Assembly: GCF_000226115.1 (NCBI RefSeq)
Contig: NC_016459.1
Coordinates: 2,961,501 to 3,025,500, forward strand
DNA length: 64,000 nt
DNA from: Thermothielavioides terrestris NRRL 8126
Lineage: Eukaryota > Ascomycota > Sordariomycetes > Sordariales > Chaetomiaceae
Direction: 5' to 3'
Shown here: positions 33,790-44,800 of the stretch, piece by piece
Numbering within the stretch: the stretch's first letter is position 1
How the letters are laid out: each line of letters begins with the position of its first letter
Position numbers and translations under genes: made by a program
Notes under the pieces: generated by a model
What the model was told of the DNA's origin: nothing
The model's input: the letters and a program-made list of their open reading frames with translations, nothing else
The model's database searches: none

Positions 33790-35412
33790 AGCAAAGTTTA
33801 AGAAGAGTCAGCAGCAAAAATGTTGAGCGAGCGGCGCGAGGTCGTGTTGCCTCGCGGATCTCGGGGCATCTGCGGCCGAGTAGCGATATCTCAAATTTGA
33901 TCTCTCTTGAAAGGCTTGGATGAGCGAAAATGTGGAACTCGCATGTTGTGAATATGACCAAGGATGAACTGGGTTAGGGTTAACTATGTTTGAGATAAAT
34001 AAGGTACGCATCTTTGTTACCGCGTTATGTGCATCACAGACGGCAGGCTCTGGTCAAGGTCGTCATTGTGACTTGGACAGTTAGTTACGGTCTCTGACAC
34101 TTTCAACTACCATAGTGGACAGGTTACATACCGATCCAAGCTCTGGCAGTGCGTCACCATCAAGTTTCTGTGTACGGATTACAGAGTGCGGATTCCGTAC
34201 ACTGAGGGCATTGGAGGGTAAGGTAAGTGTATTCCATACCTACACATAACCATTCTGATGAGGGCATTGCAGGACAGTGGTTTACTGCGCACCAGGCCCC
34301 ATTCCATCTCGCAAAGGATTCAATCGAACCCAACTGGGAGTTTGCTCCAGGCTAACGATGGTTATCGTCCGGGGTCTGGTCGTCACTGCCCTCCAATACC
34401 AATTACACATCCCGCGTTCTTATCAGTTGCCCTCGCAGCATGCTCGGTGATAACGCAGCATCAGCATCCCGGAGCCCGGAGCCCAGAACCCAGAGCCCAG
34501 GGTCCTGCCCACCATCTTGCATCTTGGGGGTCATGCAGCCCTGCAGGCAACGCCGCTGTGGCTGGCGTTCCGCCCAGTCCCGCCCTGTCCTGCTTAGGAG
34601 GAACGACACTAGTTACGGCCTGTCTGATGCTCTCGCCTACCTACCCACATCAATAATCACTGTCAACGGCGGGGCTGGCGAGCAGACAGGGTGCCACCCC
34701 CCAAGGACGACGCCGGCTTTTTACCGCGGTCTGCTTCAGCATCGGAGGCTGCTCTCGCCTTCCCCTCCCGTGCTTCATTCGCCATGGCAGCACCCTCTCG
34801 AAGAAGCCCCTCGGACTTCCAGAGGAGGTGGAGAGCGCAAAGCGTCAAGCCACTGTTGCCGGTCTGCAGGTACGGTAGCATTCACTAACGCCTTCACCCA
34901 AGGCCTTCACCCAAGCAATCGGCATCCTCCCGTCAGCCCGGGGGCCGTGTCTGGAAAGGGGCGAAGCCGGAAGTCGACAGAGGAAGGGAACAACAAAAAA
35001 AGCAACTGCGTCCCCCTCGGGATTGGAGTCCAGCTCATCGTCTCCCCGTCAAGCCGTTTCCAAGACCAGAGCAGAAGACGAGCCAAATTTCCACACCGGG
35101 ATTGCCGTCATTGCGGCAGACTGTTTCTGATCTATCGTGATCGACCTGATGATCGTTGTCAGCCCGCTCCCGAACGAGAACCTGGGAGCAGCATCCCCCG
35201 CGCCGAGAAAGGATCGGACGATCCTCTCCTGCGCGACATCAAGCCCAGAGATCTGCCGGATTTCCCCCCTATTGCGGGCGCATTCACGACGGGCTGCGGT
35301 CTGAGTCTCGGTTTAAACCTTTAATAACCGGAAGACAGTCGTCCAGACCAGGTCCAGCAACTCGCTGGCGGCATCTGTCTCGAGCCGGCTCGCCTTACTG
35401 CCTGCCGTAACC
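33790..35412. other. Divergent intergenic region TPR-SET/DUF8004-like
   Basis: Upstream region of both flanking genes, 1.6 kb. Includes a telobox-like motif (33971-33984). An open frame at 34440-35324 has no recognisable domain and is probably leader or chance. Confidence 0.45.
33971..33984 (-). promoter_or_regulatory. Telobox-like motif upstream of the TPR-SET gene
   Basis: GGGTTAGGGTTAAC on the plus strand reads GTTAACCCTAACCC in gene orientation, about 180 bp before the start codon. See the matching motifs at 3061 and 5244. Confidence 0.35.
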
Positions 35413-38400
35413 ATGTCGGGTCGCAGCGCCTACGCTCGGAAAAAGGCCACTGAACGCACACCAGCGCGGGCCAGGTCCAATGCCAGTTCCGACAATGCTA
35501 CGACCGGCGGGCTGGGCGAGCTGGTCGGTGGACCGGTTCCTCGCCAAGATCGAGCCCGGTACCGGGAGATGGATGCTGCAGGCACCAAGACGGCAAACGC
35601 GCGCCCCCGGGACTTAACGGGACTTCCCGAGATGGATGATATGGCCGTATACTACAACGGAGACCACAACAATGGCGGCCGGAGCGGGTCCAGTTTAGGT
35701 GAGAGGAGTGCAGGCCCGCACGCGTCACGAGGCAACAGACCGCTCGACGACTCCGCCCACGCCCGCCCCCCGAGACTGACGTTGAAGACGGACTATGTGT
35801 CCGGGATTGAAAAGTCCGGACTCAGGAACGCGCTGGACAAGAAGAGCGACGAAGTCCGCAAGGGACTGGCAAAAGCGTTCACCTTCAAGAAGAAGGAGAG
35901 GACTGGCGAAGATTCTCAGACAGCTGGCGACCACAGACCGGAATCGGCTGCCACTGTGCGTCCGGTTGAGGTTGTTGATTCTCGATTAGAAGACCCACGC
36001 GACACCCGAGAGGACGCCATCTCTCCTGGCCGGTACCGGGAGGTGTTGGGAGATGTTGATCTCCGACTGAGCCAGGCAGGGATGCCGGTGCACTCGCCGC
36101 CGGCACGCCCATTACCGGCCGTGCCAGGAGCCGTGCTGCCAATCAAGCGCTGGATTGGCGCCGGAAGACCACCACAACGGTGGAATAAGCTGAGGAAGGA
36201 TCCCGAGCTATGGGACCCCCATGGGGATGTCCTCGTCTTCTTGGGTCAGAGGGGCCAGCCTTCCCTGGATCCATCCTTCCGCCTGTCTTCGCACATCATC
36301 GAAGCCACCGAATCTCGCTACCTGATCGCCATGCTGCGAGAGGGCTCCACCGAAGACGACCTTGACACGCCTTCACCTCTCTCGGGTGCGCCGCCGATGC
36401 TGCAGCGGCATGGATCGTCTGGACGGCGGCGACTTGCTCCGGGAGGCTACGGCCATCGTGGCCAGCCCACCCCGCCTGCCTCGGAGGATAACAGCTTGTG
36501 GAATGCGGATGGGCAGATCTCGTATGAGCTGCACTTCCCAGCACCCTCGGATTCGTCAGCCCGCGACCAGGTGCGATATCATATCACCACCCGCAACGTG
36601 TTTGCCCTGCTCTACCATGCTTCACTGGTTGGCTTCTCGCTGTACCAGGCCTTAGCGGACTTGCACGACCGCCTCGAGTCTTATATGCCGACAACAGCCG
36701 ACAACATCGGCTCGATTCTCCACTACCTCTCCGCTCGGGGCATTGATGACGTCCGCGGCGATCCCGAAACAGCCGTGGGCCTCTTGGCCTGGAGCGAACA
36801 CAGGGCGGTACGCTGGGAGGAAGGGTGGCGCGAGGCGTTCGTGCATTGCGCCGGCATGTACTCGGAACTCGAGTCATGCGCCGACTTCAGCCATGTCTCG
36901 CCTCTCACTCGCGCGCTGCTCGAGCGCGCCAGCCTCGAGACGCAGCTGCGCATCCAGGCTGCCGAAGAGCGGCTGGCCGCGTTCGAGTACGGTGACATGT
37001 GGCCGGCCGCAGTGGCCATCACGGCGAGCACAAGCGGTCCTGTGGTCGCGGCGCCGGCGAAGGCGGCGATGGATCGCCTGCAGCAGTTCTTCGTCCGGTA
37101 CTACACGCGCGAGTTTGGCTCTTGGCCGCCGCTGTCGTCGCAAAGTGCCGTCGCTGCCGCCCCTAAGGTGGTGGGGGGAAGAGCGGAAGACACCTGGCTG
37201 ACGAGGACGGTGGCGCAGCGGTTGCAAAAGGACTTCGCCGCGCTATACGACTACTTGGTCAATCGAGACATCATCTGGGACGAGTCGGAGGCACGGCCAA
37301 GCCGGAAATGGATGATGATCAGCGAGAGCGGAAACCGCGGGTTCGAAGCTGACACGCCCGACCTACCCATGACGGACATGCTTGTCGAGTTCGACAATAA
37401 GCACCGGTTCCCGCACATCCCACACCCTTACCCCCTCGTGCCGGAGTCAATCCCATCATTACCTGTGATCAGCACCGCCGGGAGCGGGAGTTCGACGAGT
37501 GGGATATTCGGAGTCAAACCAAGCAAGAACAACACCGTCCCGGCCCAGGGCGGCGACGGCAGTGGTCGGGTAGGCGCAGCCGAGCGGCGCATCCAGCTGG
37601 CGTACACGGAAGCAACCAACGTCTTCACGCTCGGCACGACGTTCAGCCACTCGACCCTCGTTGATGCCTTCAGCAAGTTCGAAAAAGCCGACTGCATCGG
37701 CGAAGTCGACCCGTCCACCGCCCGCCGTGGTCGCTGGGTGCTCATCTACGGTGTCCTGCAGACGCTCGCCACCGTCTCCGTCGACGCCCCCAACGTCCGC
37801 TACAAGGACGGTGTCGCGTACCACCTCTCGCCGCGCCTCAAAGGCGTCAAGATCCCTCCGTGGAAGACGGGCGCGGCTGGCCCAGACCCGCACGAGGCGA
37901 CCCATGAGCAGTCCCATTGCTGGACGGTGCCCGCGTCGTGGACCAACCCTACCAGCCCCGGCGGGGAAACGGACCCATCTGGCAGCGGCGCCGACAGCTC
38001 AGCGGAAGAAGGCGCCAGCTATCCCACCCACTTCCCCCAGCGTGGCTACAGCAGGCAGAGCAACCGCGGCCACCAACGGCAACAGCAACCGCACTTCCTC
38101 AGCCCGCGTACGCTGCTCCCGACCCGCGGCTCCCTGCGCAGCATCAGCACCGGCGTTACCGCCATGACCACCACTACCACCACTACCACCGCCACCACCA
38201 CCACCGGGAGCAACAGCGTGCCATCGGTCGTCATGGGTTCCCCAACCGCCGCCGGCGGTCTCTATACCGGCTTCCGCAGCAGCGTGCTATCCTACGCCGG
38301 CAGCGACACCGGCAGCAGCGGCAGCGGCAATGGCGCGACACATCCTGTTCAGACGCGGATCGCGCCCGCACCAGGACCGGGGCAGGGGCAGGGGCAGGGG

Positions 38401-38964
38401 TGGCAGGCCGCCGCGGCAAGCAGGCATGTTCTACATGGGGACGAGCACGAGTGGACGTCTGCAGCAGCCGCGGCCGCATCGTCGCGGCAGACTCGGGGCC
38501 GGCAGCACGGCCAGGGCGAGGCGTATCCTGGGTCACCTTCTGCAGCGGGCGGGCATGCGTATGCGCGCGTTTCTGCCGGGAGGATGGCGGCGCTGCCCGG
38601 TTCGCGACCGCGGGGTGCGGAAGAGGCGGGTGGTGCGGACGAGGGGTCCGCCTCTGCCTCTGCCTCTACCTCTGGCTACACCCATGGCCCCCCTGCCCAG
38701 GACGCTGGTCTCGGTGTTGAGCTGGGCGAGCTGGATGAGCTGCTGGACGAGGTGGTGGACGTGGACGGGGAGATGTTTGTCATGGCGCATGGGACTCCGC
38801 GCCAGGCGCAGGCGGGATGGGGTGATGGTGGCGGTGGTGCTGGTGCTGAGGGAGAGCCGGATGGTCCGGGTGGTGGGTCCGGAGCGGAGATGGCGAGGGT
38901 GGGGCCGGGGCCGGTGATTCGGGATTTTGATGAGCTTGAGTCGGCGCTGGGTTCGATGGACTAA
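35413..38964 (+). CDS. Large fungal protein of unknown function (DUF8004-like)
   Basis: Single-exon gene of 1183 aa starting MSGRSAYARKKATERTP. Residues 1-240 are disordered and basic. A folded region, roughly residues 240-600, contains KRWIGAGRPPQRWNKLRKDPE, DVLVFLGQRGQPSLDPSFRL, TRNVFALLYHASLVGFSLYQ and AVGLLAWSEHRAVRWEEGWR; this resembles a domain shared by many filamentous fungal proteins, probably DUF8004, but the name is from memory. A second conserved stretch near residue 720-820 reads RRIQLAYTEATNVFTLGTTF and GRWVLIYGVLQTLATVSVD. The last 300 residues are low complexity (Thr runs, Gly/Ser/Ala, GQGQGQG) with an acidic patch (ELGELDELLDEVVDVDGE). Possible signalling or scaffold role; nothing in the sequence proves one. 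Confidence 0.75.
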   Translation: MSGRSAYARKKATERTPARARSNASSDNATTGGLGELVGGPVPRQDRARYREMDAAGTKTANARPRDLTGLPEMDDMAVYYNGDHNNGGRSGSSLGERSAGPHASRGNRPLDDSAHARPPRLTLKTDYVSGIEKSGLRNALDKKSDEVRKGLAKAFTFKKKERTGEDSQTAGDHRPESAATVRPVEVVDSRLEDPRDTREDAISPGRYREVLGDVDLRLSQAGMPVHSPPARPLPAVPGAVLPIKRWIGAGRPPQRWNKLRKDPELWDPHGDVLVFLGQRGQPSLDPSFRLSSHIIEATESRYLIAMLREGSTEDDLDTPSPLSGAPPMLQRHGSSGRRRLAPGGYGHRGQPTPPASEDNSLWNADGQISYELHFPAPSDSSARDQVRYHITTRNVFALLYHASLVGFSLYQALADLHDRLESYMPTTADNIGSILHYLSARGIDDVRGDPETAVGLLAWSEHRAVRWEEGWREAFVHCAGMYSELESCADFSHVSPLTRALLERASLETQLRIQAAEERLAAFEYGDMWPAAVAITASTSGPVVAAPAKAAMDRLQQFFVRYYTREFGSWPPLSSQSAVAAAPKVVGGRAEDTWLTRTVAQRLQKDFAALYDYLVNRDIIWDESEARPSRKWMMISESGNRGFEADTPDLPMTDMLVEFDNKHRFPHIPHPYPLVPESIPSLPVISTAGSGSSTSGIFGVKPSKNNTVPAQGGDGSGRVGAAERRIQLAYTEATNVFTLGTTFSHSTLVDAFSKFEKADCIGEVDPSTARRGRWVLIYGVLQTLATVSVDAPNVRYKDGVAYHLSPRLKGVKIPPWKTGAAGPDPHEATHEQSHCWTVPASWTNPTSPGGETDPSGSGADSSAEEGASYPTHFPQRGYSRQSNRGHQRQQQPHFLSPRTLLPTRGSLRSISTGVTAMTTTTTTTTATTTTGSNSVPSVVMGSPTAAGGLYTGFRSSVLSYAGSDTGSSGSGNGATHPVQTRIAPAPGPGQGQGQGWQAAAASRHVLHGDEHEWTSAAAAAASSRQTRGRQHGQGEAYPGSPSAAGGHAYARVSAGRMAALPGSRPRGAEEAGGADEGSASASASTSGYTHGPPAQDAGLGVELGELDELLDEVVDVDGEMFVMAHGTPRQAQAGWGDGGGGAGAEGEPDGPGGGSGAEMARVGPGPVIRDFDELESALGSMD

Positions 38965-40096
38965 TCCGTAATGTCAATCAATGTGTGAAAAGGGGGTTTG
39001 TACGGATATCCGTAGCTGTTTGCGCAATCCAGGGCGACCCAATTTTTCGCCGCCCTTAAGGAGGTAACGCTATCTAACTCTTTGGCGCCGCGCCGTGCTG
39101 TGATTTGAAGGTCTTCCAGTGGCCGACACCAGCCATCCGGATTTCGGGCACGTGGGAGCGGCACACATGGCGAACGGCGGCGCTGATTGGCCGGGCTCCC
39201 CAACCAACCTCCGGTTTCTTGGGTGCGATCGCAGCGTGCATGCAAGAGTCAGCCAGACTCAGATTTCCTGCTGACTACGGAGCAAACTCGAACGATATTT
39301 TCCCGAGCTCGATTGAGATTATCGCTTTGAAATTCCCAAGTCTCGTCGCATCTCCTGGTTGCAGATCTCCCTCCCGGGCCACGTTTCCTGCCTCGATCGG
39401 TTTCCACTTTCGATCGCATCCCGGTCGTTCCCCCGCCAACAAGTCGCAGGCAACCCCGCTTGGTTGGGCGAGCTGCTGGTTCGGACCAGGGACCAGTCTG
39501 CGTGCGACAAGACTACCAGGTAACTTATCGACGCACACACACACACGTCACCAGGGTCTTGCCGCAGACGTTGTGCATTTTAGTCTTTCGGACGAGATCG
39601 ATTTTCGTTCGGAGGGTTTAAAACTATTACACTAGCTTTTGTTGGCTACACCGCGTCGGTGTACAGACGGTGTGGTCGCCTTTCCGCTTGTACCGAAGCA
39701 CTCAAAGCTGGTTTGACGAATTGAGAGCCCGAGCTGGGAACCAGTCCACGGTCGCCCGTCGACTCGGCAGGATTGGCGAAGGCCACTCGCTGACAGTGTG
39801 CTGTCCCGCGAATTCACCTCTCGGCAGCCAACGTGGCAGTGAGGCGGAGAATTCACTTCTTGGGCAACCAACGCGGCAGTGAGGCTGCCAAGCATTCCCG
39901 ACTGCTAGTTACTCAGCTTTTCGCCGCCTGCGTCTTCATTCCAGAACTGCGATCACGCATCTGGTGACGGCGAGAGGACCGACTTCTTTGAAAACGACCA
40001 GTGTCAAAAAATCGGCGCAAATCCGACTCACGGTAGCACAAAACACCCCATCTGCGGTCGTAACCCGGCGCACGAACGCGCCCACAGCTAGCCAAG
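38965..40096. other. Intergenic region upstream of the MARVEL-type gene
   Basis: No gene was recognised. Contains a CA-repeat near 39534-39546 and the 39-bp tandem duplication at 39810-39887. Confidence 0.45.
39810..39887. repeat. 39-bp tandem duplication
   Basis: Two diverged copies starting GAATTCAC at 39810 and 39849, each followed by a C-A-A-C-G(T/C)GGCAGTGAGG core. About 80 percent identity by eye. Confidence 0.6.
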
Positions 40097-40805
40097 ATGC
40101 TGTTCGCAATTCTGTTCACCTTCTGGCGCTTCGCCGAAATCGTCACCTTGGTAAATAATCAACTCCCCCCTCCCCCCCAACGCTTCCACTTCCAGCAGAC
40201 GCTCACCCTGCTCCCAGATCCCCATCATGGGCATGCTCGCCTGGTTTGTCAATGGCTACCTGAACGCAAACCTGCTCACGCCGACCTACATCCTGCTGCT
40301 GTTCATCGTGTCAGTGCTGGCGCTGGCCTGGGCCATCTTCACGCTGTTCAGCTACCACCGGTCGTCGAGCAACGCGCGCTTCGTGGCGCTGGTCGACCTG
40401 GCCTTCTTCGGCGCGCTGATCGCGGGCGTCTACTACCAGCGCTTCATCGCGGCCGTCGACTGCGCGACCGTGCAGCCGGGCTCGCCCGTCGACATCGACC
40501 TCGGCATCTTCGGCAGCGCCAGCCTGCGCATCGGCACCGGCCTCGACGTCACCATCGACAAGACCTGCAGCATGCTCAAGGCCTGCTTCGCCCTCGGCAT
40601 CATGAACGTCGTCTTCTTCTTCGTCACCGCCGTCCTCGCCTGGATCCACGGCGACCGCGCCGTCCGCGAGGAGCGCCGCTACGTCGAGACCCGCCGCGTC
40701 AGCCACAGCCGCCATCGCAGCCACAGCCACAGCCGCAGCCGTCACGGCGGCGGCAGTCGTCACAGCTCGCATTCGCGTCACTCGCACCGCCGCGCGTATG
40801 TCTGA
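40097..40805 (+). CDS. MARVEL-type four-helix membrane protein
   Basis: Two exons, 40097-40150 and 40218-40805, with a phase-0 intron (GTAAAT..CCCAG), giving 213 aa. The small first exon (MLFAILFTFWRFAEIVTL) supplies the first membrane helix, and the junction gives TLIPIMGMLAWFVNGY, typical of fungal MARVEL-like proteins. Three more helices follow (ILLLFIVSVLALAWAIFTLF; VALVDLAFFGALIAGVYY; FALGIMNVVFFFVTAVLAWI). Two cysteines in the second extracytosolic loop (VDCATV and DKTC) may form a disulfide. The C-terminal tail is unusually rich in His, Ser and Arg (SHSRHRSHSHSRSRHGGG). MARVEL proteins usually organise membranes or cell junctions; the exact role here is unknown. Confidence 0.8.
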
Positions 40806-41425
40806 TGGCCGGGCTCGCAGAGAAGAGGGCGGTAGGCGCGGATAGGGAGTGGCCGGGACGGGTAGACTGGCCGCTATGCACTTCCTGTGGTATATGTTGC
40901 GTATATATCCCGTTGTTGGCTGGCAGGGCTTGATGCTGTTGATTTCACTTCGGATGGGTTACTTGGGGAGCTGCAAAGCGATAGAAGGGCTGTGGATAGT
41001 TCAGTTACGAAGTCATGACATGTTATGGGCACGATGTGTATAGTGGTAGGAGAGGTGGCCCTACTGATCCTTTGATACGGTTTAGTTTAGGAACAAGCGA
41101 TATAACGGTGCGGGTCTAGGCCGTTATGTACCGCGTACTCGAATCCGCCGGCACATCACGGACGGACGGTATTGGTACACCACGCACTTCGACATCCGAT
41201 GCCGCTTAAGGACGTGTATGTTTTGGCAGGATGTTCTCCATCCACATCATGTCCGTGGCTGTGACAAGCAACGCCGGGGTCACCGAGGCCACAGGCAACG
41301 ATCAGGCTGGCAATCTGCTATTTCGCTGGCGAGCAAAGACACAATGTAGTCCCCTCGGCTTGGTCCGTCATACGAAAAGTACCGATCATGCACCAACGCG
41401 TCCCTCTCATCCCTCATACAATGCT
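40806..41425. other. Convergent intergenic region
   Basis: Between the MARVEL-type gene and the stop codon of the split methyltransferase gene. No gene or RNA was recognised. Confidence 0.5.
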
Positions 41426-41630
41426 CTACTTCTCCGCCACTGCCACCCATTGGCTTACCGTCAACGTCACCTTCCCTCCCTCCACCTTCGTTCCAGGCTG
41501 CGTCTTCAGCAATTCAGCAAGCAAATCCACCTCCTCATCCCACTTCTCCCCGTCGACCTCATGCCACCCACCAATCCCCGCCAAGTACGCCCACGTCTTC
41601 TCCACCCACTCCCTAAACTGGCCCCCCTCC

Positions 41631-41842
41631 TGTTGGAACCGCTGCGCCGGCTCAGGAAGATGAAGCTATCACAATGCAAGCAATACGCACAACTGGAATC
41701 AATCGTGGTGTTGAGGATATTGTATTGTAGGAGAGTTCTCCTGATTAGGAGCCTAGTCTTAGGCGGCAGTTGGGCATCAAGCTGGTGGATCCTAATCTCG
41801 GTAGGCCGACCCGCTACCCTAGGCCGGGCTAGTTCTAATACA
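41631..41842 (-). repeat. 3' LTR of the Copia element (left side)
   Basis: 212 bp, begins TGTTGGAACC and ends AGTTCTAATACA on the plus strand; aligns over its whole length with 47452-47661. Confidence 0.9.
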
Positions 41843-44800
41843 CCCCCCTAGGTCGAGCCTCCGGCTTCGGCCTGCCAAATCTAGTAATCTATAAAGCTAT
41901 TCCTAACACTACGTCCTTCCTAATCTAGTAATTCTATAGTATTGAGGTCCTTCTGCTATTGCTCTAATCTACTGAGCTTTGTACGCCTATCCTTCTTAAT
42001 CCTATATATTATACTATAAACCGAACCTTCTATTTAGCTAGAGCCTTCCTCTAGCCCTATGTTTCTTCCTTCTATATCGCCTAGTAGGTATAGATCTTAA
42101 TAAGGGCCTAGATATCTACTAGATTAAATATTTCTATAAACTTCCTATAGGGCTTTAGTTCTAGCACCTTCGTTAGGCCGTTAGCTAATATCTAGTTCGA
42201 AGGTATATAATCTACGTTAACCCTCTTATTTTAAGCTTCTTAGTATAGCTAGTAGTTATAAATGTCGATATATTTTAGCTTTGTCTATAGTATAGGTATC
42301 TCAGTATTGATTAGCTAAATCGTTTATTTATTATCGTATTAGATCAATAGGATTTTATTATCTAGATAGATCTCTAGTACCTCTAATAGACGCTAAAGGA
42401 ATATACCTTCTTTCGCTACCTATATAAGTACTAACAACTTTGCCTCTATAGTCGATATAGTTACTATATCCTACTTACTAGCTCGCTAGGCGATTAGCCC
42501 TTCGAATAGGATAATAGTATAACCTTATAAACTTTTATAATCGATACTATTATCGACGAAGCTAATATCGCTAGCTACGATTAGGATATCTCCTTCTTCT
42601 AGCTAAAGGGCCTAGAACCTTGTTCAATAGAGGTATTATAATACTCGATCAGCTATATAATAGTGTTCTAGTCCTAGGTTCTAATTGAATTGTATAAGCT
42701 TAGAGGCTACGAAGGCAATGTCTAGGTATATATTGACGGCTATATATAGGATTAAGCCGACCTTCCTTTAATAGAGCCTAATAGAGCTATAGCTAGTAAC
42801 ATCGTTGTATAGGAGCAGTTCACTTTTAGCTATTGGAGTCTCTAGCTCTCCTTTTTCCTAGGTTAACCTTATAATCTTCTCAATATAAGCTATCTAGCTA
42901 AGTTAAATTAAACGCCTCTTATAGTTGCGATAAATCTCTATACCTAGGAACTATAAGAGGTTATCTCCTCCTATAAGTTTATACTTTTCTTATAGCTAGC
43001 TAATTACTTCGTTGGCTTGGTATTAATCCTTCTTATAGTAGACGAAGATGATATTATCTATATAGAAGAAGACGATAATACCTTTGTTTATTATAATATA
43101 GGGCTTTTATAGTATAGCCTAGAACCTTAGGTTCCTTAGAGTAGCTATTAGCTCTCGTTGCTAAAGGAGAAGAGACTTTTATAGGCTATAGAGCGCCTTC
43201 TTTAGCTTTAAGATAGTTCTTAGCTTACAATAGCTATATAGCATCTCTATATAAATGTCCTTATCGATCTTTATATTAACGAAGGCATTAACTATATCGA
43301 ACTACTTTAGTTCTAGGTCGAACCTTATTATAGTAGCAAGCACTATTCTAAAGGATCATATAGCGAGTATAGCTATATAGTTCTCTTTAGCGAACTTCTT
43401 CTTTTATTAATCGCTATATACTACTAGCCTCGCTTTATATTTAACGAAGTGCCTACTCTTATTAAACTTATAGATATATACCTATATATAATTTAGGATC
43501 TATTTGCCTTAGACCTCCTTATTATAGTGGCAAATCTCTTCCTAGGAGCCTATCACTTTATAGCTTCGAAGATGATTACGTTCTACTTCTAAGAATAGCT
43601 AGCCTAGTAGATAATCTTCGAGTTTAGAGTGCTATCGAGGTATAGGCGAAAGTATCGACTAATAGATAGATCTAAGTTTACCTTCTTGCTATAGGCGATC
43701 GACTTCTTTTTAAAAGATCCTTTTAGTATCGCTAACTTCCTTCTTAATAGTATTAACTACCTTCTTAGCCTTCTTTTACTCTTTTAGGTAAGCTCTTCTC
43801 TCTCTTCCTCTATACGGAGGACCCTCTTTAAGTGCCTACGTTCGGTAGCTCTAAGGCCCAACGTTCCTATATTGAAGGTGGCCTCCTATAGTTAGAATAC
43901 TCTTTTAGAGGCTCTAGGCGAATATAAACCTAGGAAGGTAGCTACGATTAAAGCGTTTAGCGGAGTAGGTAGAGGAGTTGGATATTAGAACTCTAGGAAG
44001 GTGCCTATAGTATCGCCTTTTACTACGATAGTATCTAATACTTCTTTAATAGTAGCTAGGCTCTCCTCTAGTTCTTCGAAGGTTGTTAAAGGCGTATTAA
44101 ACGCCTCTATTGTATCCTCTTCCTTAGCTATAGGTATAAGATCGCTATTATCTAGCTAATCGGTATTATTAACGCCTTTAGCATTAAGCTAGCGCTTTAG
44201 CTTTTTAAGGTCTACCTAGGGAATGTCTTATACTATAAGCTTTAGATCGCCTAGGTATACCTACTTTTTATTAAAGATTATATTATATATATATACTATT
44301 TGGTTGATAGTAGGGTTCTAAATATAATAGATATTCGAGGAATTATATCCTATAAGGTAGCTAATCTAAGCTCTTAGTTAGAACTGTTTAAAACGCCTTT
44401 CTTTCTTTTTAACAATATCTGTTATAGCGAATGCCTTATAACTATAGACCTTTAAGTGCCCTTAGTATAGCTTATACTTTAAGGCTCTTAGGCTATCTCT
44501 CTTAGTAAAGAAGGTATAAAAGCGATCTAGTAGCGTTATCTACTCTGTTGTCAAGGATAGTATCCTATTGTAGAGATATACTATAGCTCTTATAACTTTT
44601 AGCTATAGTTGCTCTAGTAACTATATACTAATAGCTATCGTTCTAGCCTTCTCTTTGATTATACCCCCTAAGTATTTAGCGCCTCCGTTCTATATAGGTG
44701 TATTAGGCGCTAAAGGCTCTATTTGGATACTTTGTCTCTTTACCTAGGTAGTGATGGCGCTCGCTTATATAAATTCGTTGTTATACTCTAGGACCTTGAT

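Noticed and set aside
34440..35324. 294-codon plus-strand frame upstream of the DUF8004-like gene
   Set aside because: Composition is Ser/Pro/Arg-rich without domain or start context; probably leader sequence.
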